From contig QYAI01000059.1 in NCBI GenBank assembly GCA_003988855.1, positions 62,001 to 126,000 of the forward strand: a stretch of DNA of 64,000 nt, given 5' to 3'. Source of the DNA: Arachnopeziza araneosa (lineage: Eukaryota; Ascomycota; Leotiomycetes; Helotiales; Arachnopezizaceae). Below the pieces are notes generated by a model, which was not told where the DNA came from, made no database searches, and saw nothing but the letters and a program-made list of their open reading frames with translations. Below are positions 11,752 through 24,846 of the stretch, one piece after another (within the stretch, counting starts at the first letter, position 1; each line of letters begins with the position of its first letter). A program made the translations under genes and the position numbers.

Positions 11752-13647
11752 TCAAACCTCCAAATCCGTAAAGTCGAACCCCTTTCCGTGGTGACCATCG
11801 GTGACATCAATCCTACTTCCATCCACACTGTCCGAAAATAACTCCTTACGAAGCTTCTTCGAACCCACGGTCTTCGAACCCACGGTCTTCGAGCTCACGG
11901 GCTTCAAAATCTCTTTCGTATTCGAATGCTGCGGTGCCTGGTCCAGCCCCCGAGCATGGATAACCCTCGCAGTCTCAATGGATTCAGTGAAGTTCTCTTT
12001 TCCAAAGCCCAAAATCCATAGAAAGTAGGCAAGACGAACAGGATCACCGCGAACGTGACGCCCATACTTGCGAACCAGAAACGCCACACAATTTGATACT
12101 CGTTGCGTTCAGTGAATGCCCAGGAGACGGGAACGGTCTGGTTGCTAAAGTCACCTTCCCAGTCTGCGATCCAGAGGGAAGTGAAGAATAGAGCTTGTGT
12201 GATTTGTGTAAGCAGATCATCCGAAGGACTTTTGTAGTAGGTGTAATCTTTCCCGATATTGGGATTGCCGAACTGACTGAAGGAGATGTTGCACTTATTC
12301 GGCGTTGGATAATTTTGCCGCTGTCATCTGTCACTGGTCCGAGCTGTTGAGCATAAATACCAGTGGGTCGTATCTGTGCACCATTTGATGAGGTGCTGAG
12401 ACTAATACTTAAGGCATAGTGCGCTTGCAAGGTGGCCGCGATACCACCAAATGCTGTGTCAGTACCGTTGTCCAAAGGTGGATAAGGAGAAACCCAGGTA
12501 GGCTCTTGATACGACCCGAGATATTGCGACGTGGAGTTATGATCATTTGAGTTGTTGATAGCAGGAGCCGACAAGTAAAAGTCCTGTTGGTCCTCTGCTG
12601 AGTTCGTTGCGCTATTTTCCACGGTAGCGTTTGAAATCACCGTTCTCAATGTCAGCGTATAGTTGCGAACAGTGAAAAATACAGAGCATGAAGCATCATC
12701 CTTGAACATCGTGTGGAGTCCTATTATATTTGGTTGAGTATAATTCTAGGAAATGGCAGTCGAAAAGATTTCAATTTCGGTTTCCTCGGTATCTGTGTCG
12801 GAAGGCAGGTCGTAAGGTATTTGAGAGTCTTCACATTCAGATTTAAATCCTATGCCTTGTAGCAAAGCCAAACACGTTTCTTTGCAAGTATTTTGGTCGT
12901 TGTAAGATCTATAGACCCCCTCTCCACGGCTGACGGTGAACGGTATGCTGATTCTCCATTCATCATTGTATGGACCGAGGATTCCGTTTTCATATAAGTG
13001 TGCCGAAAACCTACTGGTACTTTCGATGAGATACCAAATGTGTCATTTGAAGGTCCTGACAATGAGACAAGAGTTGCTGTCATGGCGTTCTGTAATAGGA
13101 CGCCGTTGATTGGTAAAGTAGCGACAAATATGGTTGCGAGAGCGACGTAGTTGAAAGATTTCTATCCGCTGATTGCAGCGACTAAGCTACTCCTAGAAAC
13201 CTAGGTGTTGTGGAGATCCTCAACGGTAGTCTGCACTTGAGAAGCCTTGTACCACCATGTTACAGACATTCCCTGTGAGACAGCCAAATGAACCAGAATT
13301 CCGTTGAGAGATAGTATGATGGAAAGCCAAGCTGAGGGTTTTGGAAGTATACTGCCTTGTATGAAAACTTCATGACCCTTGAATAGCTGCAGAACAAGGG
13401 CCGAGAGAGCAACCGTGCACGCAGAACCGATAAGACCAGCGGCACCTAGAAGTGGAAAGCGCTTTATTACTTTCTTAGAAAGCTTCAGTTCATCGAAGCT
13501 ATCATCTTTGCGCTAAGGAAAGAATGCGAGTCGAGGATTTTCATTTTCTTCCTTGTTTTCCAGAGTTTCCGCTTTGGAGGGAGTGAGCTCTATCTCGGAT
13601 GTCGAGGCTAACGCCGTAATCTTAGAAGAGTAAATCTTAGAAGACAT
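11752..13647 (-). pseudogene. Decayed fungal multi-pass membrane protein gene of unknown function
   Basis: Conceptual reading from an ATG at 13647 gives a charged N-tail and then two hydrophobic segments (LLGAAGLIGSACTVALSALV and SIILSLNGILVHLAV). A WWYKASQVQTTVEDLH motif follows, then another membrane-type segment, a long Asn-glycosylated region, and a C-terminal membrane helix with a charged tail. This layout matches a large fungal family of uncharacterised membrane proteins. The reading is broken by TAG codons at 13513-13515, 13201-13203, 13162-13164 and 12746-12748. A frame change is needed near 12865, with another TAG at 12850 in the abandoned frame, and at least two more frame changes are needed near 12270 and 12020. 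The tail contains a 15-bp tandem repeat near 11865-11895. It is non-functional as written; family identity is tentative. Confidence 0.8.
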
Positions 13648-15223
13648 GGTAATGATAGTGGAATCTAGCACGATAGAATCATGCTAAACTTAATTAATAA
13701 AAACTTCTTAAATAATTATAAAAATACGAAAGAAACCTATTCTGAGGAAGCAAACGACAACAAACTAAGGACGAAGTGAGAGTTCTTGGCAGGGTAAAGT
13801 GACATATACATAGATAAGCAACAAAAGAGTGGTCAACAGACCAACTTACCGCTTGACAGTCTCATATCGCTGATACCAGGTGATTAAATAATATTTCGTG
13901 CACTATTTCAATAGCAAGTGAGACTTAGGAATTGCCTAGGGGGACCAAAGCGGACGGCAGCCACCCGAAGAGGAACCCGGCGCACCAAACACCACGGAGT
14001 ATTCAGATTGTGGAGAGCTCAAATTCAGATTTTCCGCTTGCCACGGGCTCTCAGATTCGCAAAAAGAAGCACGAGGTGGTGTTGCCCCTGCGTAAACTGC
14101 AGCCACAGCCGGCGCCACGACATTCAACTTGAGCACAATACCTCAGCACAAGCATATGATTCGACCACAGAAGATAAGCAATAGTTCATCGCACGGCTTG
14201 TATCTCTAGCTTAATCTTGATACACATCTTGGAGAATTCCTTTTTACTTTCAGAACACTACTCTGCAGTAACTGGGTGTATTTTCGCAAATTTGACAGCT
14301 TCATGAAAGTTTGGACGCGATATATGACTTCTTGTATGTTCAACTTTTGAAAAGAAGTATAAAATTGGACTGAATGACATCTGACAAGGCCAATATTGAA
14401 TGTCAGCCATAATTGATGCCAAAACTCAGTATGATGGCGAGTAAGTGGAAGGTATTCTCCGGGCACTGAACTGGTATTTTTGTCCTCACCTAGTTTTAGT
14501 CTATGTTGTGTTTAAGGAGATCTCTTCTTCTATTCATTATTTCTGCTGGTTTCTTTTGGCCGCTGTATCGTTTCGTGACAATGTCGTGCAACGACGCGAC
14601 CATGAATATACTTTTAAGCGATGAGAAATCATCCGCCTTTGCCTCATAAGACTCCTCCACACTCACTTCCTACAGGACCTCAAATGTGTCTTACAAATAT
14701 GAGCTCAAGTACTGCCTGTTCTCAATCGTAAATACACCAAGTTTCGAATATTTCCGAGTGAAACTACAGCCGTCGACTATGAAAAATTTGGAAATAATAG
14801 CTATGTTGATCGATTCCCATGAATGTTCACAAAGGTTTAGAATTTCTCAATCGTGACGAAATATGCTTTCTATATCCCGCCAATTACTTTCTTACTTGGC
14901 GTTTTTCTGATCATATTGGATGCTGTGAAACAAGATTTCAGAATCCAATGCGGGGCAATTCTAGGTGGCCCCCTCTGGACCAGTCGACATGTGTGCTCCG
15001 TACCTGACTCTGCTGGGGAAGGAAAGGCTGCACAAGCAGCATACTAGAGAGAAATCGAAGAAGTATGTACCAGGAAAGGATAAAGCAGTCTGATGCGGAA
15101 GAAGGGAGAAGAAGGGAGGATGGTTTCGGAAAAGGCCCTTTCCACGGTGAGTGTAGTATTGGCGATGAGAAAGTACATTTGCGAAGTCGGCCCCGATATC
15201 AATAAGGCAATGCCTCCTTCCAT
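13648..15223. other. Intergenic, no gene recognised
   Basis: The stretch starts AT-rich next to the decayed membrane-protein gene. Open frames near 13930-14180 and 14850-15230 are short, overlap on both strands and show no domain. I see no transposon ends or RNA gene here. Confidence 0.5.
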
Positions 15224-16156
15224 TCAATGCTTTGCTGTACGAGGCCGCACACCCATTACAAACAGGTTGACGTCCGGAGTTTCTCTGTCCGGAGGCCCAA
15301 CCCTTTGCAATATACTTCTGATATGGCTTTGAATTTCTGCCGGCTTCTTCCCACGACAGACCGAGACGGGGAGGTCTTCTACCTCGTAGTAAAGTATTTT
15401 TCCGCGTTGACTCATGCTAAGCTTACCAGGATCTAAAAGCAGGTTAAGGCTCTCTAAAGTAGGACTGCTCAACAGACCACCATACTCTTTACTTAACCCC
15501 AGGTCACTAGTCAGGCCAAAGTCCACCGTAAGTAGACGGTCGAGGCAGAGCGTGACATTCTGGACATGTGGGAAATAAGCTCTCGTCTTTTGAGAGAGCC
15601 GGTCATCGCCAGCAAGCCATTGAAGAACTGCCAGAGCCGAGTCAGGCTCTCTGTAGGGTAGCTGGAAGTATAGATTATCCAGCTCGGGATGCCACCATGG
15701 AATGTTCTCTTCAGGTATAAGGGAATTCATATCAAGTCGGTATACTCCCAGGGCTGCCTGACGAGCAATTTGACAGGTATGGAGAACATTGAAGACAAAT
15801 TTCCTACTTTTCAGCATTCTCTTATTTGCCGGATCCCAGAGCTCGTTCGATGGCTCGTCATCATCAACATGGAATTCAGCATTCACTTGTGTCTCGCGGT
15901 ATGCCCCCTTAAGCTCTCGTATGTTTGGTAGAATGGCGCGTGGTTTGTCTAGGTTCCGTCCGACTATGACCAGTATCGCACCGTCAACTTCGCGAGGATT
16001 TGGAAGGGCGTATTCGAAGATTCGGATTTGGAGCTCTGCAGGCAGCTCAGGAAATTTGTAGAAATTCACGGTTAAGACATTATTGTGCTTGATCCGCGGA
16101 GGAGTCTGGTCATTGGATTGATATATGGTCCGTCGAGACGCGTGGAGTCGAGCCAT
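15224..16156 (-). CDS. 2EXR domain protein
   Basis: This single-exon gene encodes 310 residues. Near residue 30 it has the 2EXR/F-box-like signature NFYKFPELPAELQIRIFEYALPNP (F-x2-LP-x-EL-x-IF-x3-LP), followed by VNAEFHVDDDE and FVFNVLHTCQIARQAALGVY, which matches the family's conserved LL-x2-C-x2-SR-x2-AL block. The remainder is the variable C-terminal part seen in this family. 2EXR proteins are numerous in Leotiomycetes and Sordariomycetes and have no established biochemical function. The start was chosen as the first Met of the open frame; the domain lies close behind it. A degraded relative lies at about 31.6-32.0 kb. Confidence 0.82.
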   Translation of the reverse strand: MARLHASRRTIYQSNDQTPPRIKHNNVLTVNFYKFPELPAELQIRIFEYALPNPREVDGAILVIVGRNLDKPRAILPNIRELKGAYRETQVNAEFHVDDDEPSNELWDPANKRMLKSRKFVFNVLHTCQIARQAALGVYRLDMNSLIPEENIPWWHPELDNLYFQLPYREPDSALAVLQWLAGDDRLSQKTRAYFPHVQNVTLCLDRLLTVDFGLTSDLGLSKEYGGLLSSPTLESLNLLLDPGKLSMSQRGKILYYEVEDLPVSVCRGKKPAEIQSHIRSILQRVGPPDRETPDVNLFVMGVRPRTAKH

Positions 16157-18143
16157 TGGACGAAGATCGTGGCTTCAAGACCATCAGCTTTTGGTTCCTA
16201 ACAAGAAGCGCATGTGCACTCACATAGCAGACGATGGTTTGAGGTCCTCAAGAATACGTCAGGCTTGGTGGGGAGTGCTGCTGGACAGAGGTAAGAAGAA
16301 TGTCTTCGCAAACCGATATGTGCCTTCTGTAGTTTATTCTGCTGAAGAAGATCATGTGGCAGCTTAGTATAAGGATCTCAGTAGACCAAAGGATAACTAG
16401 GGGTTCAATTGGGAGAAAGATTCAATGACAATGATGGGGAATTCGAACCATAGCATCAGAACTTTAGCGAGGCTGCAGCCTGCACACGACTGGAGAGATC
16501 CAGCCACTTTGTGGCGCTCATACGATCTTTAATTCATAACCTTATTTCTCCAAGCCCTTCAAGGAAGTATGAGTGGTCGGACACTCTCAACCAATGCAAT
16601 CTCAGACTTGCAGTGACTCCAGTTTGTCGTATCAACAGCGACAGATGACTCCGCACACATTGTTCCCCCATCTTGCCCGCCACATTGACTTTGTTCAGTT
16701 TACTACTCTCAACTTAAGCTATCCCAAGCTTCTCTCGCTCTTGAGCTAGAATTATTTTGCTAATCTATTAAGAGTAGTACACAACAACATGGATTGCCTT
16801 CTGCTAGGATTTACCCACGACTGTTCAATCCAGTAGATTCGACCAGAAATACGGGATCTCCAGCATCTTTCAGGCAACGACCACCACATGGGGGACTCAT
16901 CTCTTGGAAACCACATGGCTGACATAATGATATAATGCCATTTCTACTTAAAGTTGGAGACCCATTGGCTGTTTTGGATGTACGGAGCATGCACGATATA
17001 TTGAGTAGCATTTCAGCACAAGACTCTCCAGGTTGATCCCACCCAGCCAATGCTTCCATTCCTTCTCGGTCCGTGAGATGAACATCGTCTACGAAAACCA
17101 CAGATTCGGATTCAAAAGACGTGGTTTGTGTTTTTTATCCATCCGTGCTCATCGTATGACTGCACAGTCGCCATTATCTTTACGGCGTCGTAAGCCCAGT
17201 AGAACTTTCGGCAGTTGTTCAATTATCTACCGGCAAGATATTTGTAAAATCTCGAGACACTCACATTTGATACTCTGAATCTCATTCGGATGAGAATTTT
17301 GAGCCGAAACTTAGTCTTGAATCTAGGCTCGTTGAAATATATCTTTTTTTTATTTTATTTTAGCAAACATCCAGATATCACCTTATCAGCGCCTTCCAAT
17401 TACGTGCGTGTTGCCGTATGATTATGCGAAGTTCATATTCATCTCTAAACGCAATGCGCTGGACACTGTCTTTCAAGTCTCTAGGCAACAGGAAATGTAC
17501 CCTGTCGTGGACAGGTCCTGTGTTACAGAAATTGGAGAGCATATACTTGAAAAGAAGGAGAGCCATGGATGTTTCAAGGTACAAAGGCTGCAAGGTCAGT
17601 GTTTCCTTCCTTGTGAATGGTCTGGGTACGGGATTTTTCCATTACTGTGGATGGAGAATGTAACCCTGCATCCATAATCATCTCCTCTCCCCTGTCCGGC
17701 AGTCGGAAACAGACCGGTTAATTGATGAATCGCGAGACTTGCTCCGGATTGACCAACTAGAAGTTTCTAGCTTTGCTAGGGGGTGGAAGATGTCGACTTC
17801 CGATGATCACCATCACCGATATGCTTGCGGGGTATAGGTCGTGCAGTCAGCACCCCTTCCTGATCGAATTGAGGGACCAAAGTTTACACAGCATCTCACC
17901 CAATGTATCTCTGAAACCTGAGTTCTCTCTTTATTGTTGATACCTAAAGTCATCATTTTCGTATGGAATTGTACTTCGTGGTCTAGGTGTTCGCTTAAGG
18001 AAATCGCTCCTTCCTGACAGAAAACGCGCACCTTCCCTTCACTTTGTTAACAGAAGTAATTTCCCTGGTCAAGAACTTCCAGTATCTTCTTCCTAAAACA
18101 CGACAAAATCAAGGGGTAGGGACCCTTAATCGCAAACGCCAAA
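16157..18143. other. Long intergenic stretch, no gene recognised
   Basis: About 2 kb without a supportable gene. A minus-strand open frame at 16811-17101 has coding-like composition but no recognisable domain and no start or splice context. AT-rich runs lie near 17340-17370. No repeats or RNA genes were seen. Confidence 0.45.
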
Positions 18144-20670
18144 ATGTCACAATCAGAAGATAAGATTGATCCACCGTTTGTTTACTTTTACTCTCCTAAT
18201 GCCCTCGAGTTATCACTGACATTTCTACGATAGAAAAGAACCAGTCATGGCCTCAAAACCCTTAGATGTCGACGTTCACCCTACGGATCGAGAGTCTCCA
18301 TTCGCAGACCGCACTCGTCGAGAAGAAAAAGTTGCTGCACTCACCAACAATGTAACCGGCGAGTAGGTACTCCTCATCCACAGCATGAGGGTCTTTTGTT
18401 TATAAGCTCTAGGATCAAGAATCCCCTAATCGGGGTCTCCAGGGACCAGTTGATTGCTGACGTCCACCATTTCGCTGCTCAACATGAAATCGGCGAACTG
18501 ATCCCGAACTTGGTCAAAGGCGCACTTGTTGCACAGAGCCCACATCACATTGACGAGATCCGCGAGCTTGATGACGTAGATCGGCGTGCTCTCCACGGGG
18601 AAGTCACCAACCGCTGGAGGTACCCAAGGATACTCTATTTCACAATTATCCTCAACTCTATCGCCGCTGCCGTTCAAGGATGGGATCAGACGGGTACGAG
18701 TCAAACTTCTACAGTTGCGCCATTGAGATCGGGGCTGATTTCTCTAGGTTCGAATGGAGCCAACCTCACATTTGCTATTGCAATGGGAATTTCGGATGAT
18801 CCAAAGCACTGTAGTACATCGGCTATCTGTAACCGTAACTCGTGGATCATAGGCTTCGTTAACTCCATGCCATACATTGCCATTTGTCTCTTGTAAGGGC
18901 TTTGCTATTCCCTCTTTCTCGGCTGACGCTAACAATAAAGCGCTGCCTGGATTTCTGATCCTTTAAATAATCTTTTGGGCCGTCGAGGGACCATCTTTTT
19001 GGCTTGTATCTTCAGCTTGCTTGCGCCAATTGGCTCGGGTTTGAGTCAGCGGTGGGGGCAACTTGCTGCATGTCGTGTATTGCTCGGCATTGGCATGGGG
19101 TTGAAAGAGGTCACAGTTCCCGTATACTCTGCAGAGATCTCGCCCACCAGGTAGGAGTAGCAAGGACCTTATTCATACGACGACGAAACTAACTCATGGA
19201 CTGTCAGCATTCGTGGAGGCTTAGTTATGTCTTGGCAAGTCTGGACAGCTTTTGGCATCTTCCTCGGTACGATCTTCACCCATATCTGCGCAATCTGTTG
19301 GATATAGAGATTGAGATGTCTTGGGTCTTTTTTAAGAGCTCGAAATCTCAGGTCATGTCCTCACTTTCTATCTCACTAACATGGCAATAGGAACTTGTGC
19401 CAACCTAGTTTTCGCAGATATCGGAAAATATGCTTGGCGCTTTCAGTTCGCATCTGCCTTTGTTCCTGCTATCCCACTCATTCTTGGCATTTGGTTCTGC
19501 CCAGAATCACCTCGATGGCTGATTAAGAAGAACAGAGTGTCTGAAGCATATCGATCCCTCCTCCGACTCCGAAACAGTCCTATTCAAGCTGCCAGAGATC
19601 TATACTATATTCATGCTCAACTTGTCTACGAAGACGCGCTGATGGAAGAATCTGGTCTTGCTAGAAAAAGTAATATATTCACTCGATTCTTTGAACTATT
19701 TTCGGTACCCCGTCTTCGGCGTGCAGTCCAAGCGTCTGGTGTAGTTATGATAGCCCAACAGATGTGTGGTAGTGAGTATTCTCCCTTTATCTTGAGAGCG
19801 TAATTTGACTAAAATAGTTAATATAATTGCATTCTATTCTTCAACCATTTTCTCTCAAGCAGGTGCCGACAATATTCATGCCCTGTTGGCTTCTTTCGGT
19901 TTTGGACTTGTCAATTTTGTCTTCGCTTGGCCTGCTGTCTGGACCATCGACACTTTCGGCCGCCGGGGACTACTGTTGTTCACCTTCCCCAATATGTTCT
20001 GGAGTTTATTGGCAGCCGGAATGTGCTACTATATCTCTCCATCGAGTAAAGCTCATCTTGGCTTGGTAACTTTCTTCGTCTATATTTATGACGCTTTTTA
20101 TTCTCCTGGCGAAGGACCAGTCCCTTTCACATATTCCGCTGAAGTCTTTCCTTTATCTCACCGTGAGATTGGAATGTCATGGGCAGTGTACGTATACTTT
20201 TACCATCGAAACCATCTCCTTAACAGCAGAATACTGGAAGTGTTTCCGGAAGCATTTACTAACCAGGTAACAGGGCAACCAACAACTTCTGGGCCACAAT
20301 CGTCTCCCTTACATTTCCACGCCAATTACGTGCCTTTGGCGTCCAGGGCGCCTTTGGATTTTATGCTGGCATGAACATCTTAGCCTTCATTATGATCTTT
20401 CTCTTTATGCCTGAGACCAAGCAGAAGTCTCTCGAGGAATTGGACTACGTTTTCGGTATCTCCACCAGAAAGCACACTAAGTATCAACTTTTAGAAGTGT
20501 TACCTTGGTGGTTTCGACGTTATATTCTCTTCAGAAAGGGTGTCGAATGTCCTGAACTCTACAAATTCGAAGATGACGTCTGGAGTGAAAGCGAGAAAGA
20601 CGAGCATTCCCATGGGATTAGTTCCGGCACTGATGTTCGCAATATTGCTCAAAAGGACTCCGCTGTTTAA
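18144..20670 (+). CDS. MFS sugar transporter, nine exons
   Basis: This is a twelve-helix major facilitator of the sugar-porter family in the plasma membrane, probably a sugar or polyol:H+ symporter. Exons are 18144-18175, 18234-18362, 18413-18693, 18748-18892, 18941-19150, 19208-19266, 19391-19771, 19818-20187 and 20274-20670, giving 667 residues with frame kept at all eight junctions. The N-tail carries a block (NPLIGVSRDQLIADVHHFA) found in a fungal subgroup of sugar porters. Signatures are AAVQGWDQTGSNGANL, DPLNNLLGRRG, GIGMGLKEVTVPVYSAEISP, CPESPRWLIKK and the C-terminal FMPETKQKSLEELD. The first donor (GTTTGT) is weak, so the first ten residues are the least certain part. The substrate is unknown. 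Confidence 0.93.
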
Positions 20671-21148
20671 GCTTACTCAACTAGCCTAAACATATACATG
20701 CATGACTTTAGGCTTTCAAAAATGCAATTGCGAGATAAAGTTGTTTCATGCAAGCTGTATTCATGGACTCAAGGGATTGATATGTTATCTTTGGTACGCT
20801 TGGAGTGGCATATGAGCCTGAACCTTGCTTGTAGCTCAGCGAATAAAACAACACTTCAACAGTGCGTCTTCAAATGTAAAGCAATGCTAATAAAGCTCCA
20901 TATCCTTAAACGTGCACCGACTTGTTAAGATATTTCAATTGAGGCCATATATTTGTCACGTGTAATCGGGTGTAGTCGGGCTTACGTCGTCGCGTCTCGT
21001 CGCGTCATTGACTTCCGAGTCGAAACGGCAACAACACCACCCAAAATCAACTCTCTTCAATACTACGTGTTATAATCAATCAGTCCTAGCAGCCAATTTT
21101 TCACAGTGGTTTGTGCCAAGGTCAGGAGCTCTATCCGCCAACTTCATC
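20671..21148. promoter_or_regulatory. Upstream region of RecQ gene
   Basis: This region lies between the transporter stop and the chosen RecQ start. An in-frame upstream ATG at 21008 would add 47 residues to the helicase. No distinct regulatory motif stands out. Confidence 0.35.
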
Positions 21149-23477
21149 ATGATAACTGGCGATGACGAGCTCGACGAATTCGGGCTAAGTTCTGGGGATG
21201 AAGCTGATATCCTCGCGCTCGCAGATGGCCTCGAAGCTCGCGGGAAGAAACGAAACTCCTCGGATGATAACGATCGACCATCTAAAAGGACTGCTATTCG
21301 ATTGAGCAGTTTTCCCTCAGCACTTCAAGCACTCGTAAACAACTTTCAGATGAAAGCATTTCGATTGAAGCAAGAGCAGGTCATATCGAGGATACTTGGT
21401 GGTGAGAGCGCAGTTGTAGTCTTTCCTACTGGAGGTGGCAAAAGTCTTTGCTACCAAATTCCGGCACTGGCATTTGCAACAGAAGATAAAATCACAGGTA
21501 TTCGTGGAGACAATGATGGTGGAATTACTCTCGTGGTATCGCCGCTTATTGCCCTGATGAAGGATCAGGTTGATGCTTTGGTTCGGAGAGGTATCAAGGC
21601 CGCCGCCTTGGATTCGACGAAGTCCAAAGAAGAGTATCTCAACACCTGCGATATGTTGCGGAATGGAGAGCTTAAGTTGCTCTACTGTGCGCCTGAGAGA
21701 TTGAATAATGAAGGTTTCATTGAGCAGATGAAATATGTTCGTGGCGGAATTCGACTTCTGGCTATAGATGAAGCCCATTGCATCTCTGAATGGGGTCATG
21801 CCTTTCGACCAGATTACCTCAGTGAGCAGCTTGCGCCAGTATAACCCTCGCTAACTCGTTACAGAGATATCAAGATTCGCAGAGGAGATTAAGGCCGAAC
21901 GAGTTGTCTGGTACGTTTCTATCAAGTTTGAATTTTGCAGAGGAGGTATCAAGAATTGATTTCTAAGTACAAACTTTGAGAACTTGAATTCCTTTTCCAA
22001 TATCGTGTCAAAGCCCTGCTGATTTTTTGATAGTTTAACAGCCACAGCAACCCCTCGAGTAGCTACTGATATCTGCAAAGCATTCAAAATCGACGAACCT
22101 TCAGGTCTGTTCCGTACCTCTACATACCGTCCGAATCTTCAGCTCCTTGCCGAGTCTGGAAAAACAAAGAAGGAGCTATATCCACAATTATACAAATTTC
22201 TCAAGGACAATCCAGGCCCATCAATCGTCTATGTGACATTGCAGAAGGAAACAGAAGTTTTAGCTTTAGATCTTCGAAAGAAAGGATTCAGTGCCAGAGC
22301 TTTCCACGCTGGGATGGAGCCGGAGAAGAAAACTGTGCTACAAGAAGAATTTTTGGGGAGTGATAACATGGTCATTGTCGCTACGATTGCTTTCGGCATG
22401 GGTATCGACAAGGCTGACATTCGAAATGTAGTACACTTTAACATTCCTAGTAGTCTAGAGTCTTATAGTCAAGAGATTGGACGTGCTGGCCGAGATGGGA
22501 AGCTAAGTAAGTGCATGTTTTATGTTTGTGGAGAGGATTTACACTTGCGGGAACTATTCGCCCGTGGTGATCTACCTTCCAAATACTCGGTGAGAAATCT
22601 TCTCCAAGAAATTTTCAGCAATGAACATACTCGTCAACCTTTCGGAAGCGAGTTCAGATTCAGCCACTACAGCCAAGAGAGAGAACATGACATCCGCTCG
22701 ACCACCTTGAAAAATATCTATGCACAACTAGAGCTTACCCATGGACTCATCCGAGAATCCACTCCAATCTACTCAAAGTACACTTTCAAAGCCACAAAGA
22801 AATACGAGTCAGCGCTCTCCGCCGACAAATCTCCCGTTGCTTCCGCAATCTTTAAGTATGCAAAGCGCGCTTCCACTCTATACCACGTCGACATTGATAT
22901 GATATCGTCAAAAGCCAAAATTCCTCGTACCCAGTTGGTTTACAAGCTCAATGAATTAAATGATCGTCGTGTTATTGAATTGAGGCCCACAGGCGTCCTC
23001 TCGGTCTACAAGATTGTCGACACTCTCCCGAAAACAGAAGCGGAGATTGAGAAGTACGTCCTTGCAATCTTCGCCTCCATGGAGAAGCGTGAAAGCGAAG
23101 CTCTTGAGCGCACAAACGAAATGCTCGAACTCATCACGGCTCCAGCTTGTTTTTCTCATTCACTAGCTCAACATTTTGGTGATGAGTTACCGGATGGTAA
23201 GAAACACTGTGGACACTGCACTTGGTGTATGACACAAATGGCTGTAGTGCAAGACTTGCCCCCGCAGGTGCCGTTTAACTGGGAAAAACTCCAGGAGATC
23301 TGCGAAGCTTTGAATGTCTATGACGATGCAAGATTCCTAGCAAAATTTGCGTTTGGTATTCGAAGTCCCAGAATGACCGTTATGAAATTAGGAGCTACTC
23401 ATGCACTATTTGCAAGTATGGAAGATCATGATTTCATGGTGAGCCCTGCAAGATTTTTGAAAGGAGAGAAAGGCTGA
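21149..23477 (+). CDS. RecQ-family DNA helicase
   Basis: This is an ATP-dependent 3'-5' DNA helicase acting in recombination and replication-fork repair in the nucleus. Exons 21149-21821, 21865-21910 and 22034-23477 give 720 residues. Helicase motifs in order are LKQEQVISRIL (RecQ motif 0), Walker A FPTGGGKSLCYQ near residue 92, VSPLIALMKDQ, DEAHCISEWGHAFRPDYL near residue 207, CLTATATPRVA, FGMGIDKADIRNVVHF and the arginine-finger motif QEIGRAGRDG. A RQC-type zinc site follows (C-x3-H then HCGHCTWC near residue 630). It lacks the long N-terminus of Sgs1/BLM-type proteins, so it is the short RecQ paralogue of filamentous fungi. The first intron separates DYL from KISRFAEEI; the second is 123 nt. 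The start at 21149 precedes an acidic leader. Confidence 0.95.
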
Positions 23478-24846
23478 TGAGTGCAGGATTTACTTAGGGC
23501 ATTTACGACGCAATGTTCGAAGCATAACCAAAGGTCACCATAACATGAGTGCATCTTCGATCACTGTTAGGATTGTACGGGCACCCATTTTTTGTATCAA
23601 TATTTGATTCTGAGGGAGCTTTCAGGTCGGCTCAGATAGAGGTAGGTCTGCAAAGACGGGTATCTTAGAAGGGAAGCTTTTAGAAATGCTCCAAACACCT
23701 CCGATGGAAGTCCCTACCGGCGTTAGCTTGCAAACTTTCATGAGTTAAAACAAGAGTGTCTTACCTGCCACAGAGAATATCATTCAGGTACTTTCAGATC
23801 CACAATCATTTAAAGAGGATAGTAACTATTAATCGGTTTACTTGAACTTGACACAATTTCCCTGGCCGCAGACGGATCTTGCAAGATATAAATAACCAAT
23901 CTAAAGCAGCCAAGACCCACGATGCACGCAATCCATGCCACTTTGGGCAGGCTTGTAATCCTCTCAGCCTTACAAGCCTCACTTCTGGTGAGTCTTTCTC
24001 ATATAAATCCCACAACCACCTACGTCAGCATAGAACAAGAAGATCAATGACAGCAAAGCAACCACATGACACCAGCATATTGTGTGTGTGCTCCTTCAAA
24101 CAACTCTACAGCTAGCAGCCTGATTCGTGGCGAAGTAGAGGCTTTCCACCCAGCTTGATTCAGAATCACCCTGCAAAGCCGACCGGGAATAAAAGGACAA
24201 ATCAAAGCGCCACCATCTGATAGGCTATCAACTTTGCGATCAGTAGAGAAGTATGTGTGGACGCGAGAAACAATAGAAGAAGTATCTCTCCAGTAGTAGT
24301 CTGCTGATCTTGTCTTGAAGCACATTGAATCATATCAAGGAGGTGGGAAGCAGTTGTATGCACGTGACTAGATTTACAAATTTGCTACCCAGGTATATCC
24401 AAGCACAGCCTAAAACAACTGAAACAAATAATTCTTGGATGGAACAGATGACAGTATTCGATTTCCAAGACTTATTGGTGATATGCAGCCCTCGGGTAGC
24501 TTTTCAAGAACGACCAGAGCAGGCAAAACACTACAGATATAAGGGAATAGACGTCAATTGATGGAATACAAAATCAAGGCTACACCCAGTGAGGGATCGT
24601 TACTATGCAGAGCAGCATCGATAGGGCAACATGGTGAAGAGACATCTGGGTGAAAACGAGAGAAAATGTCAAGCCACACTTACGAGAAGGAAAGAAAAAA
24701 CAGGGGTCTCATCCTATCTTCATATCTAATCTCTCATCCTCGTTATCATCACGTGAACGGCCTCTTAATGCCCAACTCTCCATCTCTTCATCCGCTGCGA
24801 TATCGATTACCGCGCCCCTCGAGCCCCCCGAGCATGCCTGTAATCT
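23478..24846. other. Intergenic with ambiguous coding-like signals
   Basis: Both strands show weak coding character. On the minus strand two open stretches (24325-24044 and 24015-23806), and a third downstream of a GTAAGA donor near 23765, could be exons. On the plus strand a 22-codon frame from 23922 ends at a GTGAGT donor. None has a recognisable domain, so no gene is called. Confidence 0.4.

Noticed and set aside
16811..17101. 96-codon minus-strand open frame
   Set aside because: No domain and no extension by plausible splicing.
21008..21148. Upstream start for the RecQ helicase
   Set aside because: In frame, but the added 47 residues have no family resemblance; the start at 21149 precedes the usual acidic leader. 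Not excluded.
23922..24069. Possible 33-residue two-exon peptide on the plus strand
   Set aside because: Good donor and in-frame join, but no homology and competing minus-strand frames; mentioned only as a lead.
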